DNA of 64,000 nucleotides from Robiginitomaculum sp. (GCA_015485155.1 WFUF01000025.1:186001-250000), one strand, 5' to 3'; positions 18,663 to 27,306 are shown, counted from the stretch's first letter. The notes: generated by a model from the letters alone, not told the origin. Numbers and translations: made by a program.

Positions 18663-18770
18663 AAGCGTAAATTCCCGTTTGTGGGCGCATTTTAGCGTAC
18701 AAACCCTGCCATTGACTTAAAGCCCCAAAAGAATCGTGGACGAAACTTAAATATTAGCTGTGTTTTGGTA

Positions 18771-19316
18771 TTATTGTTCTGCAGCCAACAAGCCATAAAA
18801 CAGGCAATCAGTCCATGTGCCATTTTCAAGGCGATGAGCTTCGCGGTGGCGGCCATCCAGAACAAAGCCGATCTTTGGCAAAAATGCTCGCTTGGCCTGA
18901 TCAATGGCATAAATCTCCGCCCATATCCGGTGTAATTTTAACTCCGAGAATCCGTATTTTAGCAATAACTTAGCTGTTTCCGGGGCATATTTATCATCAA
19001 TGTAAAGATCATCGGCACCAATATAGATAGAAAAATCAGCGCTTAAATTACGCCAGTCAATATAGCAAAGCCCGCAGGCGCCTAATAATTTCTGGCTGGA
19101 AGTTGCGGTTATGGCGAACATGCGAACCTGATCGTCAGCCAGCACTGTATTCTCATACCATTTTTGCTGCATGGCAGTAGAAATATCACGATACTCGCGA
19201 AAAAATTTACGAAAATGTGGCTTATTGCGCCACTGTCGCAATACTTCCAGATCATCGAGATCAATATTGCGCAATTGCACATTCTTGCCGGTCAGAATAG
19301 TGTCAGGCTGGGTCAT
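18771..19316 (-). CDS. GNAT acetyltransferase, PseH/FlmH type
   Basis: The 181-residue protein has the GNAT fold: VQLRNIDLDDLEVLRQWRN near the N-terminus, a central LLGACGLCYIDW strand and the acetyl-CoA region DKYAPETAKLLLKYGF followed by LHRIWAEIYAIDQAKRAFLPKIGF. This is the pattern of PseH-like enzymes that N-acetylate the 4-amino group of a UDP-sugar in nonulosonic acid synthesis. Its start overlaps the stop of the NeuB-type gene by four bases (ATGA). The specific sugar acceptor is inferred from context. Confidence 0.75.
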   Translation of the reverse strand: MTQPDTILTGKNVQLRNIDLDDLEVLRQWRNKPHFRKFFREYRDISTAMQQKWYENTVLADDQVRMFAITATSSQKLLGACGLCYIDWRNLSADFSIYIGADDLYIDDKYAPETAKLLLKYGFSELKLHRIWAEIYAIDQAKRAFLPKIGFVLDGRHREAHRLENGTWTDCLFYGLLAAEQ

Positions 19317-20407
19317 GAAAAATCATCCCGCATCAAGGCTTCGCCCCGGGCAAAGGCGCGCGGCAAAGGTTTGCCCAGCACATCTTGTTGCTGCCAGGGC
19401 TCCAGCGAGCCATTGGGGCGGGGACGCAAAGCCTGCAGGTCTTTTGCTTGCAATACATGGCCGGCTGGCAGGTCAGAAGCTGCCCGCAGACAACGGCGCT
19501 GCACAATGGCGGCATCAAACTCATTGTCTTCAATTCGTTTTACACCGTCCCCCAAAGCCAATTCCAGCTCCCGGGAGCGATCGACCATTTCCCGCCAGCT
19601 TTGCGGGTTCATTGAAAACCCGTGATCCGGGCCATCACGGGAATTGTCATCGGTAAAATGCTTCTCTACCGCCCGCGCACCCAAAGCTATTGCGCCAAGC
19701 ACTGTGGCATGGCCCGGCGTGTGATCAGACAGGCCCAGCACCATTTGCGGGAAACACTTTGCATAAGTGCGCAATACATTTAAGTTTATATATTTGAAAT
19801 TATTTATTTCACCTGTGTAATTTGTGTTGCACTGCATTAGGCATAAATCCGGGGTGTGCGCCAAAATCGCACCCACAGCTTGTTTCACATCTGTAATATC
19901 TGCGGCGCCCGTAGCCAGAAATACCGGCTTGCGGCGTTTGGCTACTGCCTCCAAAAAGTCCGTCCAACCAATATCTCCAGAGCCGATTTTATATGCCTGC
20001 ACCATCGGATCCATCAGCTGCAGCGCCGCCATATCATAAGGTGTTGTCATATAGTCAAGACCGGCCTTTTGGCACTCAGCAACCAAAGTTTGCGTCCAGT
20101 CTCTTGGCGTTTCATATTTTTCAAAAATCTCATAAACGCTTTGCTTCCACTTTGCCTGATGGGCGACCTGGCCGCCAAGCGCCCGAAAACCTTCATCAGA
20201 TACGATATCTTTTGCCAGAAAATGCTGAAACTTGGCGCAATCGGCACCCGCTTCGGCAGCCAAATGAATAAGATCCACGGCCCGCGCCAATTCGCCATCA
20301 TGAGATGAGGCAATATCCGCAATGAAATAAACCGGCTGATCTTGCGCCAGATGCCGCTGTCCAAGGGTTATTTTACTATTCCATTTCATGGTTTCTTTTC
20401 CACTCAT
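19313..20407 (-). CDS. neuB: N-acetylneuraminate/pseudaminate synthase family (NeuB/PseI)
   Basis: The 364-residue protein condenses phosphoenolpyruvate with an N-acetylated hexosamine to a nine-carbon nonulosonic acid. Seen motifs: FIADIASSHDGELARAVDLI (NeuB N-terminus), DYMTTPYD, YKIGSGDIGWTDFLEAVA, LGLSDHTPGH, GARAVEKHFTDD and the C-terminal SAF (antifreeze-like) domain from about residue 305. The substrate (ManNAc or an altrose/diamino sugar) cannot be read from the sequence. It overlaps the RmlD-like gene upstream by 14-32 bases depending on the start (ATG 20407 or 20389). Confidence 0.88.
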   Translation of the reverse strand: MSGKETMKWNSKITLGQRHLAQDQPVYFIADIASSHDGELARAVDLIHLAAEAGADCAKFQHFLAKDIVSDEGFRALGGQVAHQAKWKQSVYEIFEKYETPRDWTQTLVAECQKAGLDYMTTPYDMAALQLMDPMVQAYKIGSGDIGWTDFLEAVAKRRKPVFLATGAADITDVKQAVGAILAHTPDLCLMQCNTNYTGEINNFKYINLNVLRTYAKCFPQMVLGLSDHTPGHATVLGAIALGARAVEKHFTDDNSRDGPDHGFSMNPQSWREMVDRSRELELALGDGVKRIEDNEFDAAIVQRRCLRAASDLPAGHVLQAKDLQALRPRPNGSLEPWQQQDVLGKPLPRAFARGEALMRDDFS

Positions 20408-21245
20408 TCACCAGATTCACACAAACATCGTGCATGCCGGGCAGGTCACGGCCAAGCAATTGTTCGGCCCGACTTACATCAAGCCCTAATGATCGTGCCC
20501 GGCGCGGCTTTAACATAGCCACAGATCCCGAACTTACCCAGTCCAGCTCCACATTAACAAGTCTTGCCAGCATCATGATAAATTCCTGTTTTGAGGAAAC
20601 CTCGGAACTGGCAAGATTTAACAATCCGCTGGCTCCTTGCTCGATCAGATCAAATGCAGCCACGCAAAAAGTGTTTATATCTATGGTTGATCCATAAAAA
20701 TCATCAAACAGGGTCATTGGCTTGCGCCCGGCTATAGAGTTCAGCGCCCACGCAGCAAAGCCCCGACCATCAGGGTGAAATCCTGCAATGCTGGTGCGCA
20801 AGATCAAAGCGCTTTTTGCCTGTAGCGCGTAAACTTCACCGGCACGCTTGCTGGCGGCATATTTATTCAGCAAAACAACCGGTGCGGTTTCATCATGTTT
20901 GGCAGATCCGTCACCATCAAAAAAATGATCACTGGAAACTTGTACAAATGGCCGTTCGGTTTTTTGGCTCCATTTGGCCAGAACCTTTGCCGGTTCAGCG
21001 TTGATTGCAAAGGCCTCTTCGGTATTACTCTCACAATCTGCCAAATTCACATTTGCTGCGGCATTGATGATCAGGTCGGGAGATGTTTGCGCAAGCAGCT
21101 CATGCAATGCACCGCTATCTGTTATATCAAGATCAATGTCGCCGCCGCTACGCGCTACAGCCAAAGCCTGATATTGCTGTTGTTTGGCTCTTTGGCTAAA
21201 AGCCCGCCCCAACAACCCGGTGCCACCTAAAATCAGCGCCCTCAC
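20376..21245 (-). CDS. RmlD-like NAD(P)-dependent sugar nucleotide reductase
   Basis: The 289-residue protein is an extended short-chain dehydrogenase of the RmlD_sub_bind family: GGTGLLGRAF at residues 8-17, PDLIINAAANVNLADCE, then YxxxK as KYAASKRAGE. RmlD reduces dTDP-4-keto-6-deoxy-sugars; SpsK-type relatives occur with NeuB and SpsF homologues. Its N-terminus is two bases downstream of the cytidylyltransferase stop, and the end overlaps neuB, so the four minus-strand genes form one tight unit. The substrate is unknown. Confidence 0.78.
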   Translation of the reverse strand: MRALILGGTGLLGRAFSQRAKQQQYQALAVARSGGDIDLDITDSGALHELLAQTSPDLIINAAANVNLADCESNTEEAFAINAEPAKVLAKWSQKTERPFVQVSSDHFFDGDGSAKHDETAPVVLLNKYAASKRAGEVYALQAKSALILRTSIAGFHPDGRGFAAWALNSIAGRKPMTLFDDFYGSTIDINTFCVAAFDLIEQGASGLLNLASSEVSSKQEFIMMLARLVNVELDWVSSGSVAMLKPRRARSLGLDVSRAEQLLGRDLPGMHDVCVNLVNEWKRNHEME

Positions 21246-21246
21246 T

Positions 21247-22032
21247 TCAGGCTACATCCAATAAGCGGCTGGGAGCGCTTTGCAAATCTGCCCTGCTTGA
21301 GCCTTGCAGGCGCTGTTTATCAATACCGCCTTCATTGATGCGGGAAATATCAGGGCGCCGCAGGCAAAATGCCACCAATTCCGCAGCACTGGCCGTTTCG
21401 GCATTTTCGCCAAACTCTGCGATCAGAGCCCGAAAAAACTCCAAGTCTTCAGGCAAATCCAATGTCCAACGCATTTTCTCAACTCCGCCTGCAGGCCCTA
21501 GCAAATTAACCCGGTTTACTGCCGGATGCGTGCGGAACCACGGGGTAACATGTTCACGCTCAAAGGGTTTCTTGGCCTGATCCTCAGCAGCAAACAGCAA
21601 ATCAGCACCAAATGCTTCACAATCCAGACCATGCGGAAAACCTGGAGGCATATTGTTGCAGGCATAGTCCACCCTTGAACTAATGAGCAGATCCAGAACC
21701 TTTGCAGCAATTTGCGGATCAAGCAGCGGACAATCCGAGGTAACCCGGATAATGGTTTTGGCCCCGATTTCACGAGCCGCCTTGGCATAACGGGCTAAAA
21801 CGTCCTGTTCTGAACCGCGCGTCACAAAATACCCCGAATCAGCAGCAAGCTCAGCAACCTCATCATTTTCACGAGAGCCGGGAACCGCACAGACCACGTC
21901 ATCAACCCCGGCAATATTCCGGCACCGATCAAGACACCACAGCAAAGCCGGTTTGGAGCCTATCTGCTCCAGCACCTTGCCCGGCAGCCGGGAGGAGCCT
22001 TTTCTGGCCTGAACGATTACGGCAACTGTCAT
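21247..22032 (-). CDS. SpsF/CMP-sugar cytidylyltransferase-like protein
   Basis: The 261-residue protein starts VAVIVQARKGSSRLPGKVLE, the nucleotide-binding signature of SpsF-type (COG1861) cytidylyltransferases, followed by VVCAVPGSRENDEV, TIIRVTSDCPLLDP and the DLPEDLEFFRALI segment. It would activate a nonulosonic acid as the CMP-sugar or act as a related transferase. It is the first gene of the minus-strand sugar operon and is divergent from pseB with about 90 bases between start codons. The catalytic reaction is inferred from family and neighbours. Confidence 0.75.
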   Translation of the reverse strand: MTVAVIVQARKGSSRLPGKVLEQIGSKPALLWCLDRCRNIAGVDDVVCAVPGSRENDEVAELAADSGYFVTRGSEQDVLARYAKAAREIGAKTIIRVTSDCPLLDPQIAAKVLDLLISSRVDYACNNMPPGFPHGLDCEAFGADLLFAAEDQAKKPFEREHVTPWFRTHPAVNRVNLLGPAGGVEKMRWTLDLPEDLEFFRALIAEFGENAETASAAELVAFCLRRPDISRINEGGIDKQRLQGSSRADLQSAPSRLLDVA

Positions 22033-22121
22033 GACATCACTTTATAACCTGCTTGCTAACGTCTGGTTAACCATAGAAGCAGACTCTAGCATTGACTGCT
22101 GCACTTGTCAGGATCACCACT

Positions 22122-23234
22122 ATGACCGAAATTCCCCCATCGAACCACACGAAGGACGTCTCCTCAGGCTTTCCGCTTGAGCCGGGCTGTCCGTATCGTG
22201 ATTTTTTAAAACCCCGCATTGACCTTAACGGCAAGGTCATATTGATCACCGGCGGCACTGGTAGTTTTGGCCGCAAGCTGGTGCGTACCATCGTCTCTGA
22301 ATTTACTCCGGCGAAATTGATTATTTTTTCGCGCGATGAATTAAAACAGTACGAAATGGCGCAGTTGTTTCCGCAGTCAGAAATTCCATATATTCGTTAT
22401 TTCATTGGTGATGTACGCGATGAAAGCAGATTGTGTCAGGCCATGCGCGGGGTAGACTTTGTCATTCATGCTGCAGCCTTAAAACACGTAACCATTGCTG
22501 AGTATAATCCTTTTGAGTGCATCAAAACCAATGTAGTTGGCGCCGAAAATATTGTTCGTGCTGCCATTGATGCCCAGGTTACACATGTTTGCGCCCTGTC
22601 CACCGACAAGGCAGCCAACCCGATCAATCTGTACGGAGCCTCCAAATTAGCTGCGGACAAAATTTTTTCTGCAGCCCACGCCATGGCCGGGCAAAAGGGG
22701 CCGACATTTTCTGTAGTGCGCTACGGCAATGTAGTAGGCTCCAGAGGGTCGGTGGCACCGTTCTTTCGCAAGCTGGTAGCAGAAGGGGCGCGTGAGCTGC
22801 CCATTACCGACCCGCGCATGACCAGATTCTGGATTACCCTGACCCAGTCTGTAAATTTTGTTCTCTCATCCATGGCCATGTCCAAGGGTGGTGAAATTTT
22901 TGTTCCTAAAATTCCCTCGATGAGCACCGTAGCCATGGCCGAAACCCTGGCACCGGGACTTGCACATAAAATTATTGGCATTCGCCCCGGCGAAAAGCTC
23001 CATGAAACCATGGTTCCAATTGATGATGCCCATTCAACTCTGGAGCTTGAGGATCGCTATGTTCTGCTGCCAAGTCATGATAGCTGGCGGCGGCAGGCCT
23101 ATCTTGATGATGGTGCATCTCCAGTGGCCGATGACTTTTGCTATGCCTCAGACAGCAATCCAGAAGTACTTGACAGTAAAGGCCTGCAACACCTGCTTGA
23201 TGAGACCTATCGGCATGCAGAATCAGAACAGTAA
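22122..23234 (+). CDS. pseB: UDP-GlcNAc 4,6-dehydratase, PseB/FlmA type
   Basis: The protein has 370 residues from the ATG at 22122 (an upstream TTG at 22092 is also open). The Rossmann motif VILITGGTGSFGRKLVRTI is followed by LIIFSRDELKQYEMAQLFP, the hallmark of the PseB/FlaA1 inverting dehydratases. Other motifs are FVIHAAALKHVTIAEYNPFE, ALSTDKAANPINLYGASKLA (Y-x3-K) and YGNVVGSRGSV. It makes the UDP-4-keto-6-deoxy sugar, the first step of pseudaminic-type sugars; in Caulobacter the flmA homologue supports flagellin glycosylation. An extra 30-residue N-terminal segment precedes the fold. Its TAA is directly followed by the convergent SDR stop. Confidence 0.88.
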   Translation: MTEIPPSNHTKDVSSGFPLEPGCPYRDFLKPRIDLNGKVILITGGTGSFGRKLVRTIVSEFTPAKLIIFSRDELKQYEMAQLFPQSEIPYIRYFIGDVRDESRLCQAMRGVDFVIHAAALKHVTIAEYNPFECIKTNVVGAENIVRAAIDAQVTHVCALSTDKAANPINLYGASKLAADKIFSAAHAMAGQKGPTFSVVRYGNVVGSRGSVAPFFRKLVAEGARELPITDPRMTRFWITLTQSVNFVLSSMAMSKGGEIFVPKIPSMSTVAMAETLAPGLAHKIIGIRPGEKLHETMVPIDDAHSTLELEDRYVLLPSHDSWRRQAYLDDGASPVADDFCYASDSNPEVLDSKGLQHLLDETYRHAESEQ

Positions 23235-24038
23235 TTATTGCGGCTCAACCGTATAATTTAGCGCCAGACGGCCACCATCAGCATAGAGGCACTGGCCGGT
23301 CATATAACTGGCATCAGCGGATGCCAAAAAGAACACAATCCCGGCGATTTGTTCCGGCTCCGCTATATGTCCCAGCGGAGTTCTGGACAGGATTTTGCGT
23401 TTGGCTTCAGGGTTCCCCGCCACTGATTTTAATACATCGGTATTGATACTGCCCGGCCCGACCGCATTTACACGTATGCCATATTCTGCAAGGCTTAAAG
23501 CCATGGCCTTGGTCATCTGATTTATACCGCCCTTGGTGGTGACATAGGCCAGTTGATCAGCAATAGCCATAACCGCGTTCACCGAAGACATATTGATAAT
23601 TGCGTAATTGGCTAGGCGCTCGCGATTACGCTGCTGTTCGTCTTCCACTTGCGCAACCATTTGCCGGGCAGCTTCGCGTGCCACCAGAAAACTACCGCGC
23701 AGATTGACCCCCATTACCCGGTCATAATCCTCTACATCCAGTGACAGGATATCTCCCGGTGCAACAATACCTGCATTATTGACCAATACATCAAGCCTGC
23801 CAAAATTAGAGCGGATTTGCGCAAATAAATTGCGCACGCAAAGCAGATCCGACACATCACAGCAAACAAATGAAACCTCCGCTTTTTCAGTCGCCAAATC
23901 CTGTGCGGCCTGCTCTCCGGCCTGCTCATCACTATCGGCAATGATGATTTTGGCCTTTTGTTGCGCAAACCGCCGGGCGCACGCCAAGCCAATTCCCTTG
24001 GCTCCACCGGTAATTAAAACCACCCGCTCATGTGACAT
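23235..24038 (-). CDS. Short-chain dehydrogenase/reductase
   Basis: The start is the ATG at 24038 because CAGGAGATTGTC precedes it; the frame is open to 24065. The 267-residue protein has TGGAKGIGLACARRF (NAD(P) binding), LVNNAG, S and YVTTK catalytic residues in NMSSVNA and LAYVTTKGG, and a C-terminal MTGQCLYADGG typical of FabG/3-oxoacyl reductase-like classical SDRs. It follows the sugar cluster in the convergent orientation and could modify a sugar or be unrelated. No substrate can be assigned. Confidence 0.8.
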   Translation of the reverse strand: MSHERVVLITGGAKGIGLACARRFAQQKAKIIIADSDEQAGEQAAQDLATEKAEVSFVCCDVSDLLCVRNLFAQIRSNFGRLDVLVNNAGIVAPGDILSLDVEDYDRVMGVNLRGSFLVAREAARQMVAQVEDEQQRNRERLANYAIINMSSVNAVMAIADQLAYVTTKGGINQMTKAMALSLAEYGIRVNAVGPGSINTDVLKSVAGNPEAKRKILSRTPLGHIAEPEQIAGIVFFLASADASYMTGQCLYADGGRLALNYTVEPQ

Positions 24039-24103
24039 GACAATCTCCTGTGACGCGCAAGGCATGTGCGCGCATTACAATAAAAGCATAAAATAAACCG
24101 CTT

Positions 24104-24192
24104 AGAGCATTTTCGGCCAATATGGAAAGTTTTCTGTGTCTTATCGCTTCGCTGCTTTAAGGACAGGTTTTGCGGTTGAATAAACGCTCTAG
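24104..24192 (-). repeat. Hairpin repeat element C, one tip module
   Basis: On the plus strand it runs AGAGCATTTTCGGCC..., one module from GTCTT (24138) to AGGAC (24160-24164), then GGTTTTGCGGTTG and ends CGCTCT. Outer arms AGAGC and GCTCT are complementary. Read on the minus strand, its first bases include the TAG stop codon of the DUF465 gene (24189-24191), so the element provides that stop. The module stem GTCTT/AGGAC contains a G-U pair. Confidence 0.8.
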
Positions 24193-24359
24193 TTTAGTTT
24201 TTTAAGGTTGGCAATTTGCTCTTTTAAAGCCAGTTTTTGCCGTTTAAGCTCTGAAATGCGTATCTGATCGCGGGATGGATGTGTTAGCTCTTTGGTGATT
24301 TTCGTTTCTAATATTGCATGGCGATTGTTTAGTTCCCTGATCCGAGCCTGCATGGTCAT
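24189..24359 (-). CDS. DUF465 (YdcH-like) small protein
   Basis: The 56-residue protein starts at the ATG 24359, which is preceded by AAAGGAG and six bases; the open frame extends upstream to 24419. Two helices carry the DUF465 pattern: IRELNNRHAILETKITKELT and HPSRDQIRISELKRQKLALK, then KEQIANLKKLN. Function of the family is unknown; it forms a small coiled-coil. A second DUF465 gene lies at 25091 on the other strand, with ubiX between. The TAG stop is at the edge of repeat element C. Confidence 0.85.
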   Translation of the reverse strand: MTMQARIRELNNRHAILETKITKELTHPSRDQIRISELKRQKLALKEQIANLKKLN

Positions 24360-24448
24360 AAGCATCTCCTTTAGTGACTTTAAGGCTGTCAGTTTGACAG
24401 AAAATCGTGTATTCGTCACATGAAATTTTCAGCTAAACGGACAATTCA

Positions 24449-25024
24449 ATGAAAAAAACCGATGCCAAAGCACCTGTTATTGTCGGTGTGTCCGGTGCTT
24501 CGGGCAGCATATATGCGCTGCGGCTGTTACAAATCCTACAGGAAATGCAGGTGCCAACCCATTTGGTAATGAGCAAGTCCGCAGAATTAGCGCTTTCACT
24601 GGAAACAGACCTAAGGGCCCGTGATTTCAAGACTTTGGCCAGTAAAGTTTACAAGATTTCTGATGTGGGGGCGGCAATCGCCTCCGGGTCATTTGTCTCT
24701 CGCGGCATGATCATTGCTCCGTGCTCGGTGCGTACCTGGTCGGAAATCGCTACCGGGGTTACCTCCTCCTTACTGACCAGGGCTGCAGATGTAACCTTAA
24801 AGGAACAGCGCAAGCTGGTGTTAATGGTGCGAGAAAGTCCCTTGCATTTAGGGCATTTACGATCACTTACAACCCTGTCTGAAATGGGCGCAGTTATTGC
24901 GCCCCCGGTGCCGGCATTTTACCTAAAACCGCAAAACCTTGAAGAAATGGTAGATCATACCGTTCAGCGTGTGCTAGATTGTTTTGATCTGGCGCCAGCA
25001 GACAGCAGGCGCTGGAACCCCTGA
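24449..25024 (+). CDS. ubiX: Flavin prenyltransferase UbiX
   Basis: The 191-residue protein makes the prenylated FMN cofactor used by UbiD-type decarboxylases in ubiquinone synthesis. Motifs: IVGVSGASGSIYALRLLQIL at the N-terminus, then MIIAPCSVRTWSEIATGVTSSLLTRAADVTLKEQRKL with the conserved catalytic SVRTWS-type segment, and LGHLRSLTTLSEMGAVIAPPVPAFY. No ubiD is in the window. It is 66 bases from the next DUF465 gene on the same strand. Confidence 0.93.
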   Translation: MKKTDAKAPVIVGVSGASGSIYALRLLQILQEMQVPTHLVMSKSAELALSLETDLRARDFKTLASKVYKISDVGAAIASGSFVSRGMIIAPCSVRTWSEIATGVTSSLLTRAADVTLKEQRKLVLMVRESPLHLGHLRSLTTLSEMGAVIAPPVPAFYLKPQNLEEMVDHTVQRVLDCFDLAPADSRRWNP

Positions 25025-25090
25025 TTCGCACAAGGGTTTGCACAGGGTTTAGCGCTAGGATTAGCGAGAGGAACTGTATGGGAGGCCCCT

Positions 25091-25300
25091 TTGTCATTTA
25101 CAGATGATTCGGACAAATTGCGGCAAAAACTGGCTGATTTAACCGAGCAGCACGGCGATCTGGACAGCGCTATTTGCGCCCTGATTGAAACCGGAATTAA
25201 CGACCAGATTAAACTGGCGCGACTGAAAAAAAGAAAACTTGCCCTAAAGGATGAAATCATAAAACTGCAAAACCAGATCACCCCGGATATTATTGCCTGA
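25091..25300 (+). CDS. DUF465 (YdcH-like) small protein, TTG start
   Basis: The 69-residue protein begins at TTG 25091, preceded by GGGAGG with suitable spacing; no in-frame ATG gives a full family match. It contains the DUF465 signature LTEQHGDLDSAICALIETGI, NDQIKLARLKKRKLALKDEI and IIKLQN. It is a paralogue of the gene at 24189 and lies downstream of ubiX on the same strand. The role of the family is unknown. Confidence 0.85.
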   Translation: MSFTDDSDKLRQKLADLTEQHGDLDSAICALIETGINDQIKLARLKKRKLALKDEIIKLQNQITPDIIA

Positions 25301-25719
25301 GCCATCTGTTTTGTTGATAAATCAAGGGTCATCGCCAGGGTCATCTGCTGTATTACCGCTTACAATACCTGATACTCAAAACACCCTGTTTTAACCGTTA
25401 TTTGCCAAAAAACTGACCCTTATTTGACAAATAGTGACCCTAAGTGACCGTTGCGATGCGGGGATAAAACCCACCCATGCCCATGGTGAGATAATTTGCT
25501 ATATTAAAGCAATAATCAGCCAGATACTGCCTGATTCTACGCTCTTTGACATGGTAAACGCCAAAAACATGAAAAAGAACCATTGGTTTTCTGCGCTCTG
25601 ATGCCGGAGCAAGCAAATAGAACTGGCCCAAACCCCGGCAATAGCTGGCGGTTTTGGTTATTTTGCCCATAGGATAAACACATGGTAAGTTTTGCGAGAC
25701 TTAAATCTCGTAAATTTTA
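25301..25719. other. Intergenic region with AGGGTCA/TGACCCT motifs
   Basis: The 419-base gap holds ATCAAGGGTCAT at 25321-25332 and AGGGTCATC at about 25338, and in the opposite sense TGACCCT at 25414 and 25435. The same set recurs at 38070-38210. A 76-residue open frame on the minus strand (25440-25670) has no recognised similarity and I do not call it. No terminator or promoter stands out. Confidence 0.5.
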
Positions 25720-27186
25720 TTATTCCGCCACCTTGCTGGCCCGGGGGTCAAGATCATGTTCGCGCACCTTGCGATACAAGGTTGAGCGACCAATGCCCAA
25801 GCGTCGGGCAATTTCTGACATGTGTCCAGAATAGGCACCAATGGCAAATTCTATTAAATCACGCTCAATCGATTCTAGGGCCCGGATATGCCCGGACCTG
25901 TTGGTGATGTTCACCGGGCCCTCTGCACTGGACAATGCTGCTTTAGCAGGTTTTGATCCTTCCTGCTCAACAACCAAGGCATCTTCTTGCTCATCAGCTT
26001 CAATTTGGCGACAAACGCCTGAAATATGTGGAAAATCCTCGGCTTCCAACTCGCCGCCTTCACACAGAACCACAGCCCGGAAAATTGCGTTTTCAAGCTG
26101 GCGGACATTGCCCGGCCAGTTAAAGTTCCTGAGAAGGCTCATGGTTTCGCCCTTGACCCCGGTAATGTGAGTGCCTTCCTGGGCATTAAACCTGCCGATA
26201 AAATGGCGAACCAGTTCCGGCAGATCCTCCATACGCTCACGCAATGGCGGTACATCAATCGGAAAAACATTTAGCCGGTAAAACAGGTCTTCACGAAATC
26301 GGCCTTTGGTTACATCCTCTGTAAGGTCACGATTGGTTGCAGAAATAATCCTCACATCGACCTTGACCGACCGCTTGGCACCCACGGGATCAATCTCGCC
26401 CTCTTGCAGGGCGCGCAAAAGCTTGACCTGCATGTCCTGAGGCAGATCTCCCACCTCGTCCAGGAACAGTGTGCCGCCATCGGCCTCGCGAAACTTGCCC
26501 ATATGTTTGGAGACTGCGCCGGTAAAAGATCCCTTTTCATGGCCAAATAAAACGCTCTCGACCAAATTCTCCGGCAAGGCGCCACAATTAACAGTAATCA
26601 TAGGCTTGCCAGCCCGCGATGAAGCGCCATGAATAGCGCGGGCAATCAATTCCTTGCCCACGCCGCTTTCTCCTAGAACCAGTACCGGAATGTTAGACTT
26701 TGCAGCTCGTTCACCCAGCCGTACAACCTGCCGCATGGCTGGTGCGTCGGCAATCATGTCGCCAAAGGTCAATGCGCCAGTGGCTGTCTTGCGCAGGCGC
26801 ACAACTTCCCCCTGCAACTCACCCATTTTCAAAACATTTCTTATGGAAACAGCAAGCCGCTCCGGACTTACCGGTTTGACAAAGAAATCTGCAGCCCCGG
26901 CCTGCATAGCCTTTACCACCGTATCAATACCGCCCTGACCGGTTAGTACAATAACCGGAATATGCGGTGCCCGGGCCCGAATTTCACCCAGTGCCTTCAT
27001 GCCCCCTATTCCCGGCATCACCAGATCAAGCAGGATCACGTTGATATTGCCCTGTGTGGTCAATGCTTCCAGCGCAGCTTCTCCGCTCTCAGCATGAGCG
27101 GCGACAAATCCCTGCTTTTCGATGACCAGCTGCATCAACCGGCGTTGAGTCGGGTCGTCATCCACTATCAAAATTGTCTTAGTCAT
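25720..27186 (-). CDS. NtrC-family sigma-54-dependent response regulator
   Basis: The 488-residue protein has a receiver domain (1-120; phospho-acceptor D54 in ILLDLVMP), a sigma-54 AAA+ domain (about 140-380) with Walker A GESGVGKE at 172-179, the sigma-54 loop GSFTGA at 219-224 and Walker B LFLDEVGD near 241, and a Fis-type helix-turn-helix at the C-terminus (ALESIERDLIEFAIGAYSGH and SEIARRLGIGRSTLYRKVRE). It should activate sigma-54 promoters when phosphorylated. No histidine kinase is adjacent, so the cognate sensor and targets are unknown. It is the second sigma-54 activator in the window, besides PspF. Confidence 0.9.
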   Translation of the reverse strand: MTKTILIVDDDPTQRRLMQLVIEKQGFVAAHAESGEAALEALTTQGNINVILLDLVMPGIGGMKALGEIRARAPHIPVIVLTGQGGIDTVVKAMQAGAADFFVKPVSPERLAVSIRNVLKMGELQGEVVRLRKTATGALTFGDMIADAPAMRQVVRLGERAAKSNIPVLVLGESGVGKELIARAIHGASSRAGKPMITVNCGALPENLVESVLFGHEKGSFTGAVSKHMGKFREADGGTLFLDEVGDLPQDMQVKLLRALQEGEIDPVGAKRSVKVDVRIISATNRDLTEDVTKGRFREDLFYRLNVFPIDVPPLRERMEDLPELVRHFIGRFNAQEGTHITGVKGETMSLLRNFNWPGNVRQLENAIFRAVVLCEGGELEAEDFPHISGVCRQIEADEQEDALVVEQEGSKPAKAALSSAEGPVNITNRSGHIRALESIERDLIEFAIGAYSGHMSEIARRLGIGRSTLYRKVREHDLDPRASKVAE

Positions 27187-27306
27187 TTTTCACGCCTTCT
27201 ATTGTGCGTCTTGCAGTCCGCTTAAACATCATTTGCGCGCAATATGAACCAGTCACTGTAAAATTCCGGTTAGTTTTGTTGGTTACGCATCGGTTAACGC
27301 TTCATT

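Noticed and set aside
18670-18720. Possible sigma-54 promoter upstream of flaEY (minus strand TGGCAG...TGTAC)
   Set aside because: The -12 part lacks the invariant GC; the match is too weak, although flagellar genes often use sigma-54.
25440-25670. 76-residue minus-strand frame in the gap after the second DUF465 gene
   Set aside because: No recognisable motif, no ribosome site and no conserved neighbour; retained only as part of the intergenic description.
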